Assembly: GCA_015231175.1 (NCBI GenBank) | Contig: JADGBZ010000005.1 | Coordinates: 1 to 64,000 of the forward strand | DNA: 64,000 nucleotides | Source: Magnetococcales bacterium | Lineage (GTDB): Bacteria > Pseudomonadota > Magnetococcia > Magnetococcales > DC0425bin3 | Direction: 5' to 3' | Part shown: piece after piece, positions 51,133 through 61,280 of the stretch | How the letters are laid out: every line of letters begins with the position of its first letter | Position numbering within the stretch: position 1 is the stretch's first letter | Program-made: the position numbers and the translations under genes | Notes under the pieces: model-generated | The model's input: the letters and a program-made list of their open reading frames with translations, nothing else | Databases searched by the model: none | Told to the model about the DNA's origin: nothing

Positions 51133-53550
51133 ATGATCAGCGTCGATAAAATGTCAGCCAGCCTCCTCTCCACCTCTGCGGTGACGGTCTTTTTGGCCGT
51201 TCGGATGTGGCAGAAAAGAGGCGAGCCTTTGCCGGGCTGGTGGCTCATGCTGGGAGGAGCTCTTCTGCTCCTGCTGGATCCCCTGATGGGGTTGGGGATT
51301 TCGGACCGCTGGGTCGATCCGAACGGAAGGGAAGGGGTGCAGGCTTTGGGGGATCTCCTGGGTCTCCCTTTGTTGCTGTTCGGATTTTGGCGGTGGGAGC
51401 GCTGGCGGGAGAGGCAGGAGGCCGCGCTGCGAGCGGGACTGAGCCGCAGCGAAGAGCTGGAAGAAGAGGTGCGGAACCGCACCCGGGATCTTCAGGAAGC
51501 CCGGGACCAGGCCATCCGTGCCAGTGGCGCCAAAAGCGCCTTCCTGGCAGACATGAGCCATGAGATCCGTGGGCCCCTGAACGTCGTGCTGGGGCTTCTG
51601 GAGCTGTTGCGCCGGGCACCCTTGGCTCCACAATCTCGCGAGTATGTCCATCTCTGCCACAGTGCCGGACAGGCCGTTCTCTCCCTCCTCAACGATACCT
51701 TGGATTTTTCCAAAATAGAGGCTGGTCACCTGAGTTTGGATCTGACCGAGTTCGATCTGCGTGCCTTGGTGGATGAGGCGGCCTTGATGATGGCGCCCCT
51801 GGCACATGGCAAGGGGGTGGAGTTGACCGCCTTTGTGCCGCGGGAGCTGCATACGGCTGTGCGGGGGGATCCCAACCGGCTTCGTCAAATTTTTGTCAAT
51901 TTGTTGGGTAATGCGGTCAAGTTTACCCCGGGGGGGGGGAGCGTCGAACTGCACGCCGGTGTTCAACAACGTGATACCGGGGGGACGCTATACCATTTTG
52001 AGGTGCGGGACACGGGAATTGGAGTGCCTGAGGAGCAAAGGAATCGCATTTTCAACAAGTTTGCACAGGTGGACCACGTGCCGGGTCAGGAACGTGTGGA
52101 GGGAACCGGGTTGGGATTGACCATCAGCAAAAGGCTGGTCGAATTGATGGGGGGGGAGATCGGGGTCGAGGCGAATGTGTCAGCGGCATCCGGCAGTGTT
52201 TTCTTCTTCTCCATCCTCCTGGAAGAGGTTGCTGTGTCATCCGTGGCTGCCGAACAGGACGAGTTGCCGTCATTGCGGGTTTTGGTGGTCGGGAGTCACG
52301 GGTTGCAACGGGTGCTTCTGGATGACTTTTTTGCTGCATCGGGGGCTCGACATACGCATGCGGAGGATACGCAGGTCGCCCGGATTTTGCTGCGGGAGGC
52401 CCAGGAAACAGAGGATCCCTATCGGTTGTTGATGATCAACCAGAAAGCCGGCATCGGTGGTCGTCCGGAATTGATCGATTGGCACGATGCCCTGACCCCT
52501 GGAGTGGGGGTCATCTTGCTGACGGATCTGTTGGATCACGGTTTGGATCAGGCGGCGCATGTGCCGGGTGATGTGCTTTGTCTGCAAAAACCGATCAGCG
52601 CCATGCGCCTGCGTGGCGCCATGGGTCGCCTGCTGAACCAGCGGATGACGACCTTTTCCAATGCCTCCGAAATGTTTGTCAAAGGGCAGTTTACTTCTTC
52701 CAGCCGGATACAGTACCAGGATCGTATCCTGGTTGTGGACGATCATGTCGCCAACCTGAAGGTGGCCAGTGGCATGTTGCAAAGTCTTGGTTGTGATCCA
52801 CGTCGCATCGTAACCTGCCCTGATGCCCAATCGGCCCTGGAAGAACTGAAACGGCAAGAGTTTGGCCTTGTCCTCATGGATTGCCGCATGCCAGGCATGG
52901 ATGGTTTGGCCGCGACGCGGGCCATCCGGGAGCAGGAAGCGGCAGAGGGCCGACCACATCTGCCTGTCGTGGCTTTCACTGCCGATATCACCGAGAGCAA
53001 GCGGATGGATTGTCTGGCCGTGGGGATGGATGATGTTCTGGTCAAGCCTGTGATGCTCCGAACCTTGGGCCATTTGTTGCAAAAATTTTTGCGGCCTTTG
53101 CCCGGGATCGTTTCGGAGCCGGTGGGAATCACCTCGACGGTTCGTGGCGGTAAAAACAGGCCTTTCCAGGGCAACTCCAACCAACCGGCACAGGCGCTGC
53201 TTGACATACCCAAGGCCATGGGCGCCTTCGGACTCCCGGAGGACACTTTCCAAGAGGTGGCAGAGTTGATCGTACAACAGCTTCCCGAGCTGCTGAACAG
53301 CATGGCCCGTGACGTGGAAAACAGACTCCAGGAAGAGGCCAGGGCCAAGGCACATGTTTTGCGGGGCAGTATGGCCAACGCCATTTTTCCCGCCCTCAAG
53401 GAACCCTCCCAATGGTTGCACCGTGAGATTCGCAATGGGGAGTGGCAGCGCGCACGAGAGGCGTTGGAACAGCTCTCGCAGGCATTCGCCCCTATCCTGG
53501 AGGCCTTGCGGCATTACCTTGAGCAAAGTGGCTCGAAGTCGGAACCATGA
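51133..53550 (+). CDS. Membrane-anchored hybrid histidine kinase with degenerate REC, REC and Hpt-like domain
   Basis: 805 residues. One or two membrane helices (WWLMLGGALLLLLDPLMGL, LLGLPLLLFGFW) precede a coiled coil, HisKA with His143 (DMSHEIRGPLNVV) and HATPase_c (DTGIGVPEE, GTGLGLTIS). A first receiver-like domain (~380-500) lacks the acceptor Asp (LLMINQKAG). A second receiver (~535-655) is intact (LVLMDCRMPGMDG, VKPVMLRTL). The C-terminal ~120 residues look like an Hpt domain with His in KAHVLRGSMANA. It has a complete phosphorelay in one protein. The stop overlaps the next kinase gene by 4 bp. The start codon is ATG 51133 or 51151. Confidence 0.88.
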   Translation: MISVDKMSASLLSTSAVTVFLAVRMWQKRGEPLPGWWLMLGGALLLLLDPLMGLGISDRWVDPNGREGVQALGDLLGLPLLLFGFWRWERWRERQEAALRAGLSRSEELEEEVRNRTRDLQEARDQAIRASGAKSAFLADMSHEIRGPLNVVLGLLELLRRAPLAPQSREYVHLCHSAGQAVLSLLNDTLDFSKIEAGHLSLDLTEFDLRALVDEAALMMAPLAHGKGVELTAFVPRELHTAVRGDPNRLRQIFVNLLGNAVKFTPGGGSVELHAGVQQRDTGGTLYHFEVRDTGIGVPEEQRNRIFNKFAQVDHVPGQERVEGTGLGLTISKRLVELMGGEIGVEANVSAASGSVFFFSILLEEVAVSSVAAEQDELPSLRVLVVGSHGLQRVLLDDFFAASGARHTHAEDTQVARILLREAQETEDPYRLLMINQKAGIGGRPELIDWHDALTPGVGVILLTDLLDHGLDQAAHVPGDVLCLQKPISAMRLRGAMGRLLNQRMTTFSNASEMFVKGQFTSSSRIQYQDRILVVDDHVANLKVASGMLQSLGCDPRRIVTCPDAQSALEELKRQEFGLVLMDCRMPGMDGLAATRAIREQEAAEGRPHLPVVAFTADITESKRMDCLAVGMDDVLVKPVMLRTLGHLLQKFLRPLPGIVSEPVGITSTVRGGKNRPFQGNSNQPAQALLDIPKAMGAFGLPEDTFQEVAELIVQQLPELLNSMARDVENRLQEEARAKAHVLRGSMANAIFPALKEPSQWLHREIRNGEWQRAREALEQLSQAFAPILEALRHYLEQSGSKSEP

Positions 53551-55463
53551 AGAGCTTTCTTCATATGCAGGAAAGTTTGCCCGAGCGCCTGCGCGCCACA
53601 CCTTCCCTACAGGTTCATTACTGGCTGTTGTCGGGCATGATCCTGTTGATGTTATTGTTTTTTGGAATATTCCTTCATTGGATCGAGTCGCGGGTGCAGA
53701 GCGGGGATAAGCTGGTCATCGAATATCATCTGCCGACCATCACCCATTGCCTCCATATCGATGTGGCCCTCGCGGACATGCAGCTCCATCTTGCCGGTGA
53801 CAATACCGGGGCCGATCTGACTCGTGCAGTGTGGATCATGGATCGGCACATGCAGCGCATTCGGAAAGAGTTGGATCACATGCGTCAACTGGAAAACAAT
53901 CATGATGTTGCCGGGGTTTTTTTGGCCAACATCAAGGGTGCCGAGTCGCGATACAATATTCTGCGTGAACTGATCCAGAGCCGGGTGGACCGCATTCGTG
54001 AAACCGGTCGTACAGGATCCACGAGTGGCATCGTCCTGGCCGGCATGGTGGAGGCCTTGCGCCGTGATATTGCCCGCATCCAGGCTGGACACGGCTTTGC
54101 TGTCGAGGCGATCCATAAAAATTTTCGGCAAGAGAGAAAAAAAGGGTGGCGATACCTGCTGGTATTCTCCCTGTTTCTGTTGATGACGGGTTTTTTGGCC
54201 ATGCAGTGGATTTTCCAGCAGATTCGTGATCTGGTGGGCCGATGTGAGCTGGCTGAGCGGGCCAGTCGCGAAGCGTGCGCCCGTGCGGAGACGGCCAACG
54301 AGGCCAAAAGCCGATTTCTGGCCAACGTCAGCCATGAAATCCGCACCCCCCTGAATGCCATACTCGGTATCCATGACTTGTTGCAGGATGCGGAGTTTAC
54401 CGCTGAACAGAAACGCTATCTGGAGGTGAGCCGTAAATCTGCGGAAATTCTATTGCGTCTGGTGAACGATCTGCTCGATATCGCCAAAGTGGATGCCGGG
54501 CATCTGCACCTGGAGATCGCCCCCTTCTCCCTGACCGATGTTTTGGCCCATATCGAGGGGAGCATGCAAGTGCCCGCACGCCAGAAAGGGATTCAACTGA
54601 CTTGTGCAGCGCTTGGCAAAGAGATACCCGGGCATCTGGAGGGGGATGCCTTTCGGTTGCAACAGATTCTTTTCAACCTGGTCGGCAACGCAGTCAAATT
54701 CACCGAACAAGGCTCTGTGGTCTTGTGCGTCAAATTGAACCGATTGTTACCTGGACAAGTTGATCTGGAGTTTGAGATTCGCGACACCGGGATGGGGATT
54801 CCGCTGGAAAAACAGTCGCAACTTTTTCAGATTTTTTCCCAGTTGGATGCAAGCATGACGCGGCGTTTTGGTGGCACGGGCCTGGGTCTGGCCATTGCAC
54901 GGCAGTTGGTTGAAAAAATGGGGGGAGCCATCCATGTGGAGAGCCAGCCGGGAAAAGGGAGCCGATTTTGGTTCAATGTGATCCTGGGGTCGAGATCGGC
55001 CACCGAAGGCGTCGTCGTGGTTGCGCCGACGGCTCTACCGGGTTTGGAACGGGATCCCGTGCCAGTCGGGGGGATGGAACGCGGAACGGAGTCCCTGCCT
55101 TGGCGGCTGCTGGTGGTCGACGATTCCGATGACAACCGCCTGTTGATCCAGGCTTTCCTGAAGAACTATCCCTATCGGGTGGATACGGCGGCAAATGGCG
55201 CTTTCGCTCTGGAAAAATTGCGCCTGAATCGCTATGACTTGGTGTTGATGGATCTGCAAATGCCCGTGATGGATGGTTTTGAGGCGACTCGACGTTTCCG
55301 GTTGCGGGAGCAGGGGGGGCGCATTCCCATTCTGGCCCTGACTGCCCATGCCATGGAGGAGGATGAAAAACAGGCCTTGGCAGCGGGCTGTGACCGGTTC
55401 CTGACCAAACCGATCCGCAGAGCCCGCCTGTTGGAGGTGTTGCAGGAGATTCTGTCACCATAA
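53547..55463 (+). CDS. Membrane hybrid histidine kinase with periplasmic helical sensor
   Basis: 638 residues. There are two membrane helices, YWLLSGMILLMLLFFGIFL near residue 25 and YLLVFSLFLLMTGFLAM near 205. They flank a ~150-residue mostly helical periplasmic domain of the type found in four-helix-bundle sensors. HisKA has His263 (NVSHEIRTPLNAI), then HATPase_c (DTGMGIPLE, GTGLGLAIA) and a C-terminal receiver (Asp in LMDLQMPVMDG; Lys in LTKPI). Being coupled to the preceding hybrid kinase gene and next to flagellar genes, it may act in motility or attachment control; the ligand is unknown. Confidence 0.9.
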   Translation: MKSFLHMQESLPERLRATPSLQVHYWLLSGMILLMLLFFGIFLHWIESRVQSGDKLVIEYHLPTITHCLHIDVALADMQLHLAGDNTGADLTRAVWIMDRHMQRIRKELDHMRQLENNHDVAGVFLANIKGAESRYNILRELIQSRVDRIRETGRTGSTSGIVLAGMVEALRRDIARIQAGHGFAVEAIHKNFRQERKKGWRYLLVFSLFLLMTGFLAMQWIFQQIRDLVGRCELAERASREACARAETANEAKSRFLANVSHEIRTPLNAILGIHDLLQDAEFTAEQKRYLEVSRKSAEILLRLVNDLLDIAKVDAGHLHLEIAPFSLTDVLAHIEGSMQVPARQKGIQLTCAALGKEIPGHLEGDAFRLQQILFNLVGNAVKFTEQGSVVLCVKLNRLLPGQVDLEFEIRDTGMGIPLEKQSQLFQIFSQLDASMTRRFGGTGLGLAIARQLVEKMGGAIHVESQPGKGSRFWFNVILGSRSATEGVVVVAPTALPGLERDPVPVGGMERGTESLPWRLLVVDDSDDNRLLIQAFLKNYPYRVDTAANGAFALEKLRLNRYDLVLMDLQMPVMDGFEATRRFRLREQGGRIPILALTAHAMEEDEKQALAAGCDRFLTKPIRRARLLEVLQEILSP

Positions 55464-55565
55464 AGCCGGACGCATTTGTGAGGATGTTGACGTCAAGTGG
55501 TACAAGAATTGCTGCCTGGGTGAGAGTCTGGTATCCTCAACCAACTTGGCATTGGAGAGAAGCCC

Positions 55566-57662
55566 TTGGCAGCTTCAGCATTTTCTTTTCGGATACCGTT
55601 TGGGCGACTCAAGGGCGTGAGCGATATTTTCATGGCCGTGGGCATCATTATGGTGCTGGCGATCATGATTCTTCCCATGCCGGCCTGGGCTCTCGACCTG
55701 TTTCTTTCCGTCAATATCTCCCTCTCCATCGTCATACTCATGACGACTCTTTACGTTCATAAGCCGTTGGAATTTTCCTCCTTTCCCAGCGTGTTGTTGA
55801 TCTCGACGCTCTTTCGCCTGTCGCTGAACATTTCGACGACGCGGCGTATCCTGCTGCATGGCGGGGAGGGGGAGGCGGCAGCCGGCGAGGTGATCCGGGC
55901 CTTTGGTCAGTTTGTGGTCGGGGGCAACCCGGTGGTGGGTATCATCGTGTTCTCCATTTTGGTGATCATCAACTTCATCGTCATCACCAAGGGCGCCGGG
56001 CGTATCGCGGAAGTGGCGGCCCGTTTCACGTTGGACAAAATGCCGGGCAAACAGATGGCCATCGACGCAGACCTCAACTCGGGTCTGATCACCGAGGCTG
56101 AAGCCAAACGGCGGCGGCGCGAAATCGAAGAAGAGTCGGAATTCTTCGGGGCCATGGATGGTGCGTCAAAATTTGTGCGCGGCGAAGCTGTCGCCGGTAT
56201 CCTGGTGACTGTCATCAACATTGTGGGCGGGTTCATCATCGGCGTGGCCCAGCAGGGTTTGACGGCGGCGGATTCGGCGAACATTTACACGATTCTGACC
56301 GTTGGCGACGGTCTGGTTGCCCAGATTCCCGCATTGGTGATCTCCACTTCCGCCGGTTTCCTGGTGACCCGGGCCTCGTCCGATCAGCACATGGCCGAGC
56401 ATGTTGGTGGCCAGATTACGGCCCAACCACGGGTTATCCTGATCAGCTCGGCTGTGCTCGGACTGTTTGCCGTTTTGCCGGGCATGCCCACCCTCTCCTT
56501 TGCCACACTCGCTCTCCTGCTGGGTGGATGGGCCTACCTGTTGTTCCGTCGTCAGGAGATCGTTGACCGGAAGCGCGTCCATGCGGAGGCGCAAGAGGCG
56601 CAAGTGGCGGCTGAGGTTGAAGAGCCCATCGAAAATTTCTTGGCACTGGATGTGCTTAGATTGGATGTCGGTTATGGATTGATTGCCCTGGTCGATGAGA
56701 GTCAGCAAGGGGATCTTTTGGACAAGATACGGGCCATCCGGCGGCAGTTCGCCAGTGACATGGGGTTTGTGGTTCCCCCCATCCATATCAAGGATAATCT
56801 ACAGTTTCGTCCGGGCGAATATGCCTTTCTCGTCAAAGGGGTGGAAGTGGGGCGCGGCGAGTTGAAGACAGGGCAGTTCCTGGCCATGGAGGGGGGCGCG
56901 GTGTCTGGACATATCGATGGCGTTCCCACCACCGAGCCCGCCTTTGGCCTGCCGGCCATCTGGATCACGCCCCATGATCGGGAAAGGGCGGAAATGTTGG
57001 GTTATACCGTGGTGGATCCCTCGACGGTACTGGCGACGCATGTAACCGAGTTGGTTCACACTTTTTCGCACGAGATGATCAGTCGCCAGGAGGTGCAGAA
57101 TCTGTTGGATCTGGTGACCAAGAATCAGCCCAAGCTGGTGGAGGAGCTGGTGCCCAACGTGATCAACCTGGGTGGGATCCAGAAGGTGTTGCAGGGGTTG
57201 TTGCGGGAACGGGTCTCTATCCGGGACATGCCGACCATTCTGGAAACGGTTTCGGATTATGCCAAAATTATCAAGCACCCGCCGCAGTTGGTGGAGCTGG
57301 TGCGACAATCTTTGTCTCGTTCCATCGTCAAAAAATATTTGGACGAGAATGCCCAGTTGCAGGTTCTGATGCTGGGCGCCGATGCGGAAAACCTGGTCGC
57401 GGAGGCTATCGTGGATGGCGAATATGGCTCTTATCTTGCCTTGTCGCCACGCGCCGCCAACCAGTTTTGTTCGCGAGTACGTGACATGGTCGAACGGATT
57501 GCATCCCAGGTGGTGCAACCGGTCCTGGTTTGCGGCACCCGGGTCCGACCATTCGTGAAACAGGCTACGGAGGGGGTCATTCCCCATTTGGTGGTGTTGT
57601 CTCACAACGAGATTCCCGCCAACGTGTCTGTTCATTCACAGGGAACAGTGACGCTGTCTTGA
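55566..57662 (+). CDS. flhA: Flagellar type III export gate protein FlhA
   Basis: 698 residues, the length of FlhA. Eight N-terminal membrane helices (~20-315) contain the FHIPEP-type region (SLNISTTRRIL, GFIIGVAQQGLTAADSANIY) with conserved charged loop residues. A large cytosolic domain (~345-698) docks chaperone-export substrate complexes. Start is TTG 55566, preceded by GGAGAG at usable spacing; this is the only start giving the normal N-terminus. It begins the flhA-flhF-flhG-fliA operon, whose spacings are small. Confidence 0.96.
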   Translation: MAASAFSFRIPFGRLKGVSDIFMAVGIIMVLAIMILPMPAWALDLFLSVNISLSIVILMTTLYVHKPLEFSSFPSVLLISTLFRLSLNISTTRRILLHGGEGEAAAGEVIRAFGQFVVGGNPVVGIIVFSILVIINFIVITKGAGRIAEVAARFTLDKMPGKQMAIDADLNSGLITEAEAKRRRREIEEESEFFGAMDGASKFVRGEAVAGILVTVINIVGGFIIGVAQQGLTAADSANIYTILTVGDGLVAQIPALVISTSAGFLVTRASSDQHMAEHVGGQITAQPRVILISSAVLGLFAVLPGMPTLSFATLALLLGGWAYLLFRRQEIVDRKRVHAEAQEAQVAAEVEEPIENFLALDVLRLDVGYGLIALVDESQQGDLLDKIRAIRRQFASDMGFVVPPIHIKDNLQFRPGEYAFLVKGVEVGRGELKTGQFLAMEGGAVSGHIDGVPTTEPAFGLPAIWITPHDRERAEMLGYTVVDPSTVLATHVTELVHTFSHEMISRQEVQNLLDLVTKNQPKLVEELVPNVINLGGIQKVLQGLLRERVSIRDMPTILETVSDYAKIIKHPPQLVELVRQSLSRSIVKKYLDENAQLQVLMLGADAENLVAEAIVDGEYGSYLALSPRAANQFCSRVRDMVERIASQVVQPVLVCGTRVRPFVKQATEGVIPHLVVLSHNEIPANVSVHSQGTVTLS

Positions 57663-57693
57663 ATACCATGAGCCAGGATCCGGGTTTGCGCCG

Positions 57694-58896
57694 ATGAACG
57701 ACAAAGTTTCCACCTTCCGGGCGCAGGATATGCGGGAAGCCCTGCAACAGGTCAAGGAGGCCCTGGGGGCTGACGCAGTCATCCTCTCCACGCGAAGCAT
57801 ACGGGAGAAGGGGGGGGCCTTCATCGAGGTGACGGCCTGCCCGAATCCCAATGCCGATGGGCCCGTGCCGGTTCCCAGGGAGACGCCACCGCCACGGAGT
57901 CGGTTCTCCGCTGTGGCCGATGATGCCCCCCCCTCCCTGGCCGGGCGCAGTGCGGTCAGCCGCTACCGGGAGCAACGTGCCCAGTCGCAGGGAACGCAAC
58001 AAACGCGCGAAGCGCGTGTGGCCAATGGGCCCGGTCTGGCGGCGGATCTCTCCACCATTCGCAGCTCGTTGGCGGAACTTGAGGCCAAGGTCAACACCTC
58101 GGCCTCATTGGAACCCGACATGGCCAACCTGGACATGGAGGGAAAACGCCGCTACAGCTACCTGTTGATGCACGGCGTGGAGGAGCCCATCGCTCGCAAG
58201 CTGGCGGTGGTGGACAAGGGGGAAAAGGAGCGCGGCCTGGAAGGGGCATTGAAACGGTTTCTCAAATTCCATGACCCCATGGAGAGCCAGTCCCGGGTCA
58301 TCGCTCTGGTCGGTCCCACCGGTGTCGGCAAGACAACCACCTTGGCCAAAATTGCCGCCGAGCTGTTGCTGAACCGCCGCAAGACTGTCGGTATGATCAC
58401 CCTGGATACCTTCCGGGTTGGGGCTGTGGCCCAGCTTGAGACCTACGCCAAGCTTTTGCAGGTGCGCTTGATGGTGGCGCGTACCCTGTCGGAGGTGAAG
58501 GCAGGGCTTCACTCCCTGAACAATTGTGACTTTATCCTGGTGGATACCGTGGGGTCGAGCCCCTACAACCGGCGTCAGGTCAACTCCACGGGCAGTCTGC
58601 TGCCGGTCATGGGAGAAGATCGGGAGGTTCTGCTCTGCATGGCCGGCAATGTCAGGGAGACGGAACAACAGGCCATCTTCCGGCGTTTTTCCGCCCTCTC
58701 TCCGACAGGTCTGATTTTTACCAAACTTGATGAAACAGTCACCTACGGTGGTATTCTCAATGTGGCCCTGCGGGCCCGTCTGCCGTTGACTCTCTATACG
58801 GATGGCCAGCGGGTTCCGGAAAATTTGGGTTGGTTGTCGGCCCATACCATGGCCGGATGGTTTGATCAACCCAAGGTGCCGGAGCCGGATGCGTAA
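57694..58896 (+). CDS. flhF: Flagellar SRP-like GTPase FlhF
   Basis: 400 residues. The N-terminal basic/low-complexity domain opens with FRAQDMREALQQVKEALGADAVIL. An NG GTPase domain follows, with GPTGVGKTTTLAKI (G1), TLDTFRVGAVAQLETYA, DTVGSSPYN (G3, where DTAG is usual) and TKLDE. FlhF sets the number and polar position of flagella with FlhG. The DTVGSS deviation from DTAG is worth noting but occurs in the right place. It is preceded by flhA and followed by flhG. Confidence 0.94.
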   Translation: MNDKVSTFRAQDMREALQQVKEALGADAVILSTRSIREKGGAFIEVTACPNPNADGPVPVPRETPPPRSRFSAVADDAPPSLAGRSAVSRYREQRAQSQGTQQTREARVANGPGLAADLSTIRSSLAELEAKVNTSASLEPDMANLDMEGKRRYSYLLMHGVEEPIARKLAVVDKGEKERGLEGALKRFLKFHDPMESQSRVIALVGPTGVGKTTTLAKIAAELLLNRRKTVGMITLDTFRVGAVAQLETYAKLLQVRLMVARTLSEVKAGLHSLNNCDFILVDTVGSSPYNRRQVNSTGSLLPVMGEDREVLLCMAGNVRETEQQAIFRRFSALSPTGLIFTKLDETVTYGGILNVALRARLPLTLYTDGQRVPENLGWLSAHTMAGWFDQPKVPEPDA

Positions 58897-59009
58897 GGCC
58901 CCCAGGGTTTTGCGCGTGGGGTGGCGCCTCATCCGCCTCCGTGTCCGGCCCCCGGAAGGAACCCATCACCATTTTGGCGATTCCTGAAACTGAAAAGAGT
59001 TGCAATAAA

Positions 59010-60002
59010 ATGATCGAAGACCTCGACAATCAGGTGGCTACCCTGAAAGAGTGGGCCAAGAAGGCCGAACAGGAGCGCAAGGCCGACAAGTTGCGCGACG
59101 ACGCCAAGCCGGTCTCGACCTCCGTGCTGGCGCGGCGTTTGGCTGAACGCAAGGTGCCCTATACCCTGGCGGTGACCAGTGGCAAGGGTGGGGTGGGCAA
59201 GACCCTGGTCACCGTGAACCTGGCTCTCAGTTTTGCGCGCCAGGGCCTCAAGGTGCTGGTCATCGATGCCGATTTGGGGCTGGCCAATGTCGATGTGGTC
59301 CTGGGCCTGACTCCGCAATATACCATCGAGGATGTTCTCGCGGGACGCATGACCATCGACAATGTGGCGGTCCCGGGTCCAGAGGGCATTACGGTGTTAC
59401 CGGCGGCCTCTGGCGTTGCCGGGCTGAGTTCACTGACCGAGGCGCAACGCATCTCCCTGATGGATCACATCGACCACTGGAACGCAGACTTTGACATGGT
59501 TCTCGTCGATACGGGCGCCGGGATCTCCAGCAACGTGCGCTATTTCATCCTTTCCGTGGAGCGGATCCTCGTGGTGGCCACCCCGGACCCGGCCAGCATC
59601 ACCGATGCCTACGCTTTGATGAAAGTGATGTTCATGAATCATCGCATCGATCACTTCGATCTCGTGGTCAACCAGGTGCGGGCAGAGCGGGAGGCCTTGG
59701 ATGTCTACAGGACGTTGCACCGGGTGGCAGACCGTTTTTTGAGTATCGGGCTGAACTTTGCCGGCGCCGTGCCTTACGATGAGCAATTGGTCCAGTCTGT
59801 TCGCAGGCAGATTCCCGTCACCATGCTTTTTCCAGAATCCCCTTCGGCCAAGGCTTTTTCCACCTTGTCGGCCAATGTGCTCGACCGCTGGCACCGGGAT
59901 CGGGAACGCAATGGTCAGGCGTTGTTCTTCTGGCGCCGGGTTTTGGACGAGTCGGTACCGGACCCTCTCGCCCGGAAGAGTCCTCTGTCAGAGTCGGGTT
60001 AG
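59010..60002 (+). CDS. flhG: MinD-like ATPase FlhG (flagellar number regulator)
   Basis: 330 residues from ATG 59010; a GTG at 58941 would add 23 residues. The N-terminal helix LDNQVATLKEWAKK corresponds to the FlhF-activating DQAxxLR element of FlhG. A deviant Walker A (SGKGGVGKTLVTVN) and MinD-type motifs (VIDADLGLANVDVVLGL, LVDTGAGIS) follow. The C-terminal amphipathic region is less obvious than in model FlhG. It antagonises FlhF to limit the number of polar flagella. It is located directly before fliA. Confidence 0.92.
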   Translation: MIEDLDNQVATLKEWAKKAEQERKADKLRDDAKPVSTSVLARRLAERKVPYTLAVTSGKGGVGKTLVTVNLALSFARQGLKVLVIDADLGLANVDVVLGLTPQYTIEDVLAGRMTIDNVAVPGPEGITVLPAASGVAGLSSLTEAQRISLMDHIDHWNADFDMVLVDTGAGISSNVRYFILSVERILVVATPDPASITDAYALMKVMFMNHRIDHFDLVVNQVRAEREALDVYRTLHRVADRFLSIGLNFAGAVPYDEQLVQSVRRQIPVTMLFPESPSAKAFSTLSANVLDRWHRDRERNGQALFFWRRVLDESVPDPLARKSPLSESG

Positions 60003-60014
60003 GGCAACACGGAC

Positions 60015-60779
60015 ATGCAATCCCCAGCAGATCCTGATTTCTCTTCCACCCACGAGGCGTGGGCCGGCTTGAGCCGGGAGAAGATCATCATGAAGTATGC
60101 TCCGATCGTCAAGTATGTCGCGGGGCGGATCTCCATGCGTCTGCCCCAGTCGGTGGACGTGGACGACCTCTACCAGGTGGGCATTCTGGGACTGATTGAT
60201 GCGGTTGCCAAGTTCGACCCCGAGCGAGGTATCAAATTTCAGACCTACGCCGAATTCCGGGTACGGGGCGCCATCCTGGATGAGCTGCGCTCCATGGATT
60301 GGGTGCCGCGTGGGGTGCGTCACGCCGCTACCCAGATCCAGGATATCTACCTGAAACTGGAGTCCCAATTGGGACGTCCCCCGGAAGATGACGAGGTGGC
60401 CCGGCATCTGGGGATCTCCCTGGATGACTATTTTGTGCAGCTGGACTCAGTGCGCAGTTTGTCGGTCATCTCCTTTGAGGATCTGCGGCCCAATCTGGAT
60501 GATGACGAGTGGGATGTCCTGGATATTCTGGCAGACCCGTCGCAGGTGGATCCCGTGGAGGCGTTGGGCTTGCAGCAGGTTCGGGAGGTTCTCAGCCAGG
60601 CTGTAGCCTCGCTCCCGGAGAAGGAACGTTTGGTGATCACCCTCTACTATTTTGAGGAGTTGACCATGAGCGAAATCGGGGCTGTGCTGGGCTTGACCGA
60701 GTCCCGCATATCCCAGTTGCACAGCAAGGCCGCTTTACGCATGCGGGCTCGGGTCCGCAAGGTACTGGGTGCACCATGA
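60015..60779 (+). CDS. fliA: Flagellar sigma factor FliA (sigma-28)
   Basis: 254 residues, the usual length. Region 2 shows VKYVAGRISMRLPQSVDVDDL and GILGLIDAVAKFDPERGIKFQTYA, region 3 VPRGVRHAATQIQDIYLKLE, and region 4 PEKERLVITLYYFEELTMSEIGAVLGLTESRISQLHSKA (helix-turn-helix). It directs RNA polymerase to late flagellar and chemotaxis promoters. It overlaps the DUF2802-like gene by 4 bp, completing the flhA-flhF-flhG-fliA arrangement common in polarly flagellated bacteria. Confidence 0.96.
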   Translation: MQSPADPDFSSTHEAWAGLSREKIIMKYAPIVKYVAGRISMRLPQSVDVDDLYQVGILGLIDAVAKFDPERGIKFQTYAEFRVRGAILDELRSMDWVPRGVRHAATQIQDIYLKLESQLGRPPEDDEVARHLGISLDDYFVQLDSVRSLSVISFEDLRPNLDDDEWDVLDILADPSQVDPVEALGLQQVREVLSQAVASLPEKERLVITLYYFEELTMSEIGAVLGLTESRISQLHSKAALRMRARVRKVLGAP

Positions 60780-61276
60780 CCCTCTGGAATTTCCTTGTCA
60801 TCTTGTGTCTCATGCTCCTCTATATGGGCATTGGCATCATCTTTCTCCAGATCCGCCGTTTGCGGGAGGATGTCAAGGCAGCAGCCGAGCGCGCGGCTCC
60901 AGTCCTGCGGGAATCCGAACCCGAACTGGACCCGCAGAAGGTTGCCGATGGGATCGTCGAACCCATCCTCCAGGAGTTGGGGGCCATGGAGGACAAGTTG
61001 GTGCATGAGATGAGCGGACTGCCCAAACGATTCAGCGAGGAGTTGGAGGGGATCCGCCGGGAGGTGCAGTTCATGCAACAACGTTCCAACCCGATGCCCA
61101 CCAACACCGGCAATGAAGTGCGCGATGGTCCCGGCAAACGAGATGCCTACCGCGAAGCCAAACTCCTCCTCACCAATGGTGTTGATGAAGAGAGAGTGAT
61201 CGAAGAGACCGGGCTGACCGTGGAAGAGGTCAGCCTGCTCAAGCGTCTCTCCAACCCGGACCGGAATCCTCCTTAG
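60776..61276 (+). CDS. Membrane-anchored DUF2802-like protein of the flagellar operon
   Basis: 166 residues. An N-terminal membrane helix (LVILCLMLLYMGIGIIFLQ) is followed by a coiled coil and a C-terminal helix-turn-helix-like motif (REAKLLLTNGVDEERVIEE, LTVEEVSLLKRLS). This matches the small DUF2802/DUF6115-type proteins found just after fliA in many proteobacteria. Function is unknown; the coupling to fliA suggests a role in flagellar assembly or its regulation. Confidence 0.75.
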   Translation: MTLWNFLVILCLMLLYMGIGIIFLQIRRLREDVKAAAERAAPVLRESEPELDPQKVADGIVEPILQELGAMEDKLVHEMSGLPKRFSEELEGIRREVQFMQQRSNPMPTNTGNEVRDGPGKRDAYREAKLLLTNGVDEERVIEETGLTVEEVSLLKRLSNPDRNPP

Positions 61277-61280
61277 AGTC

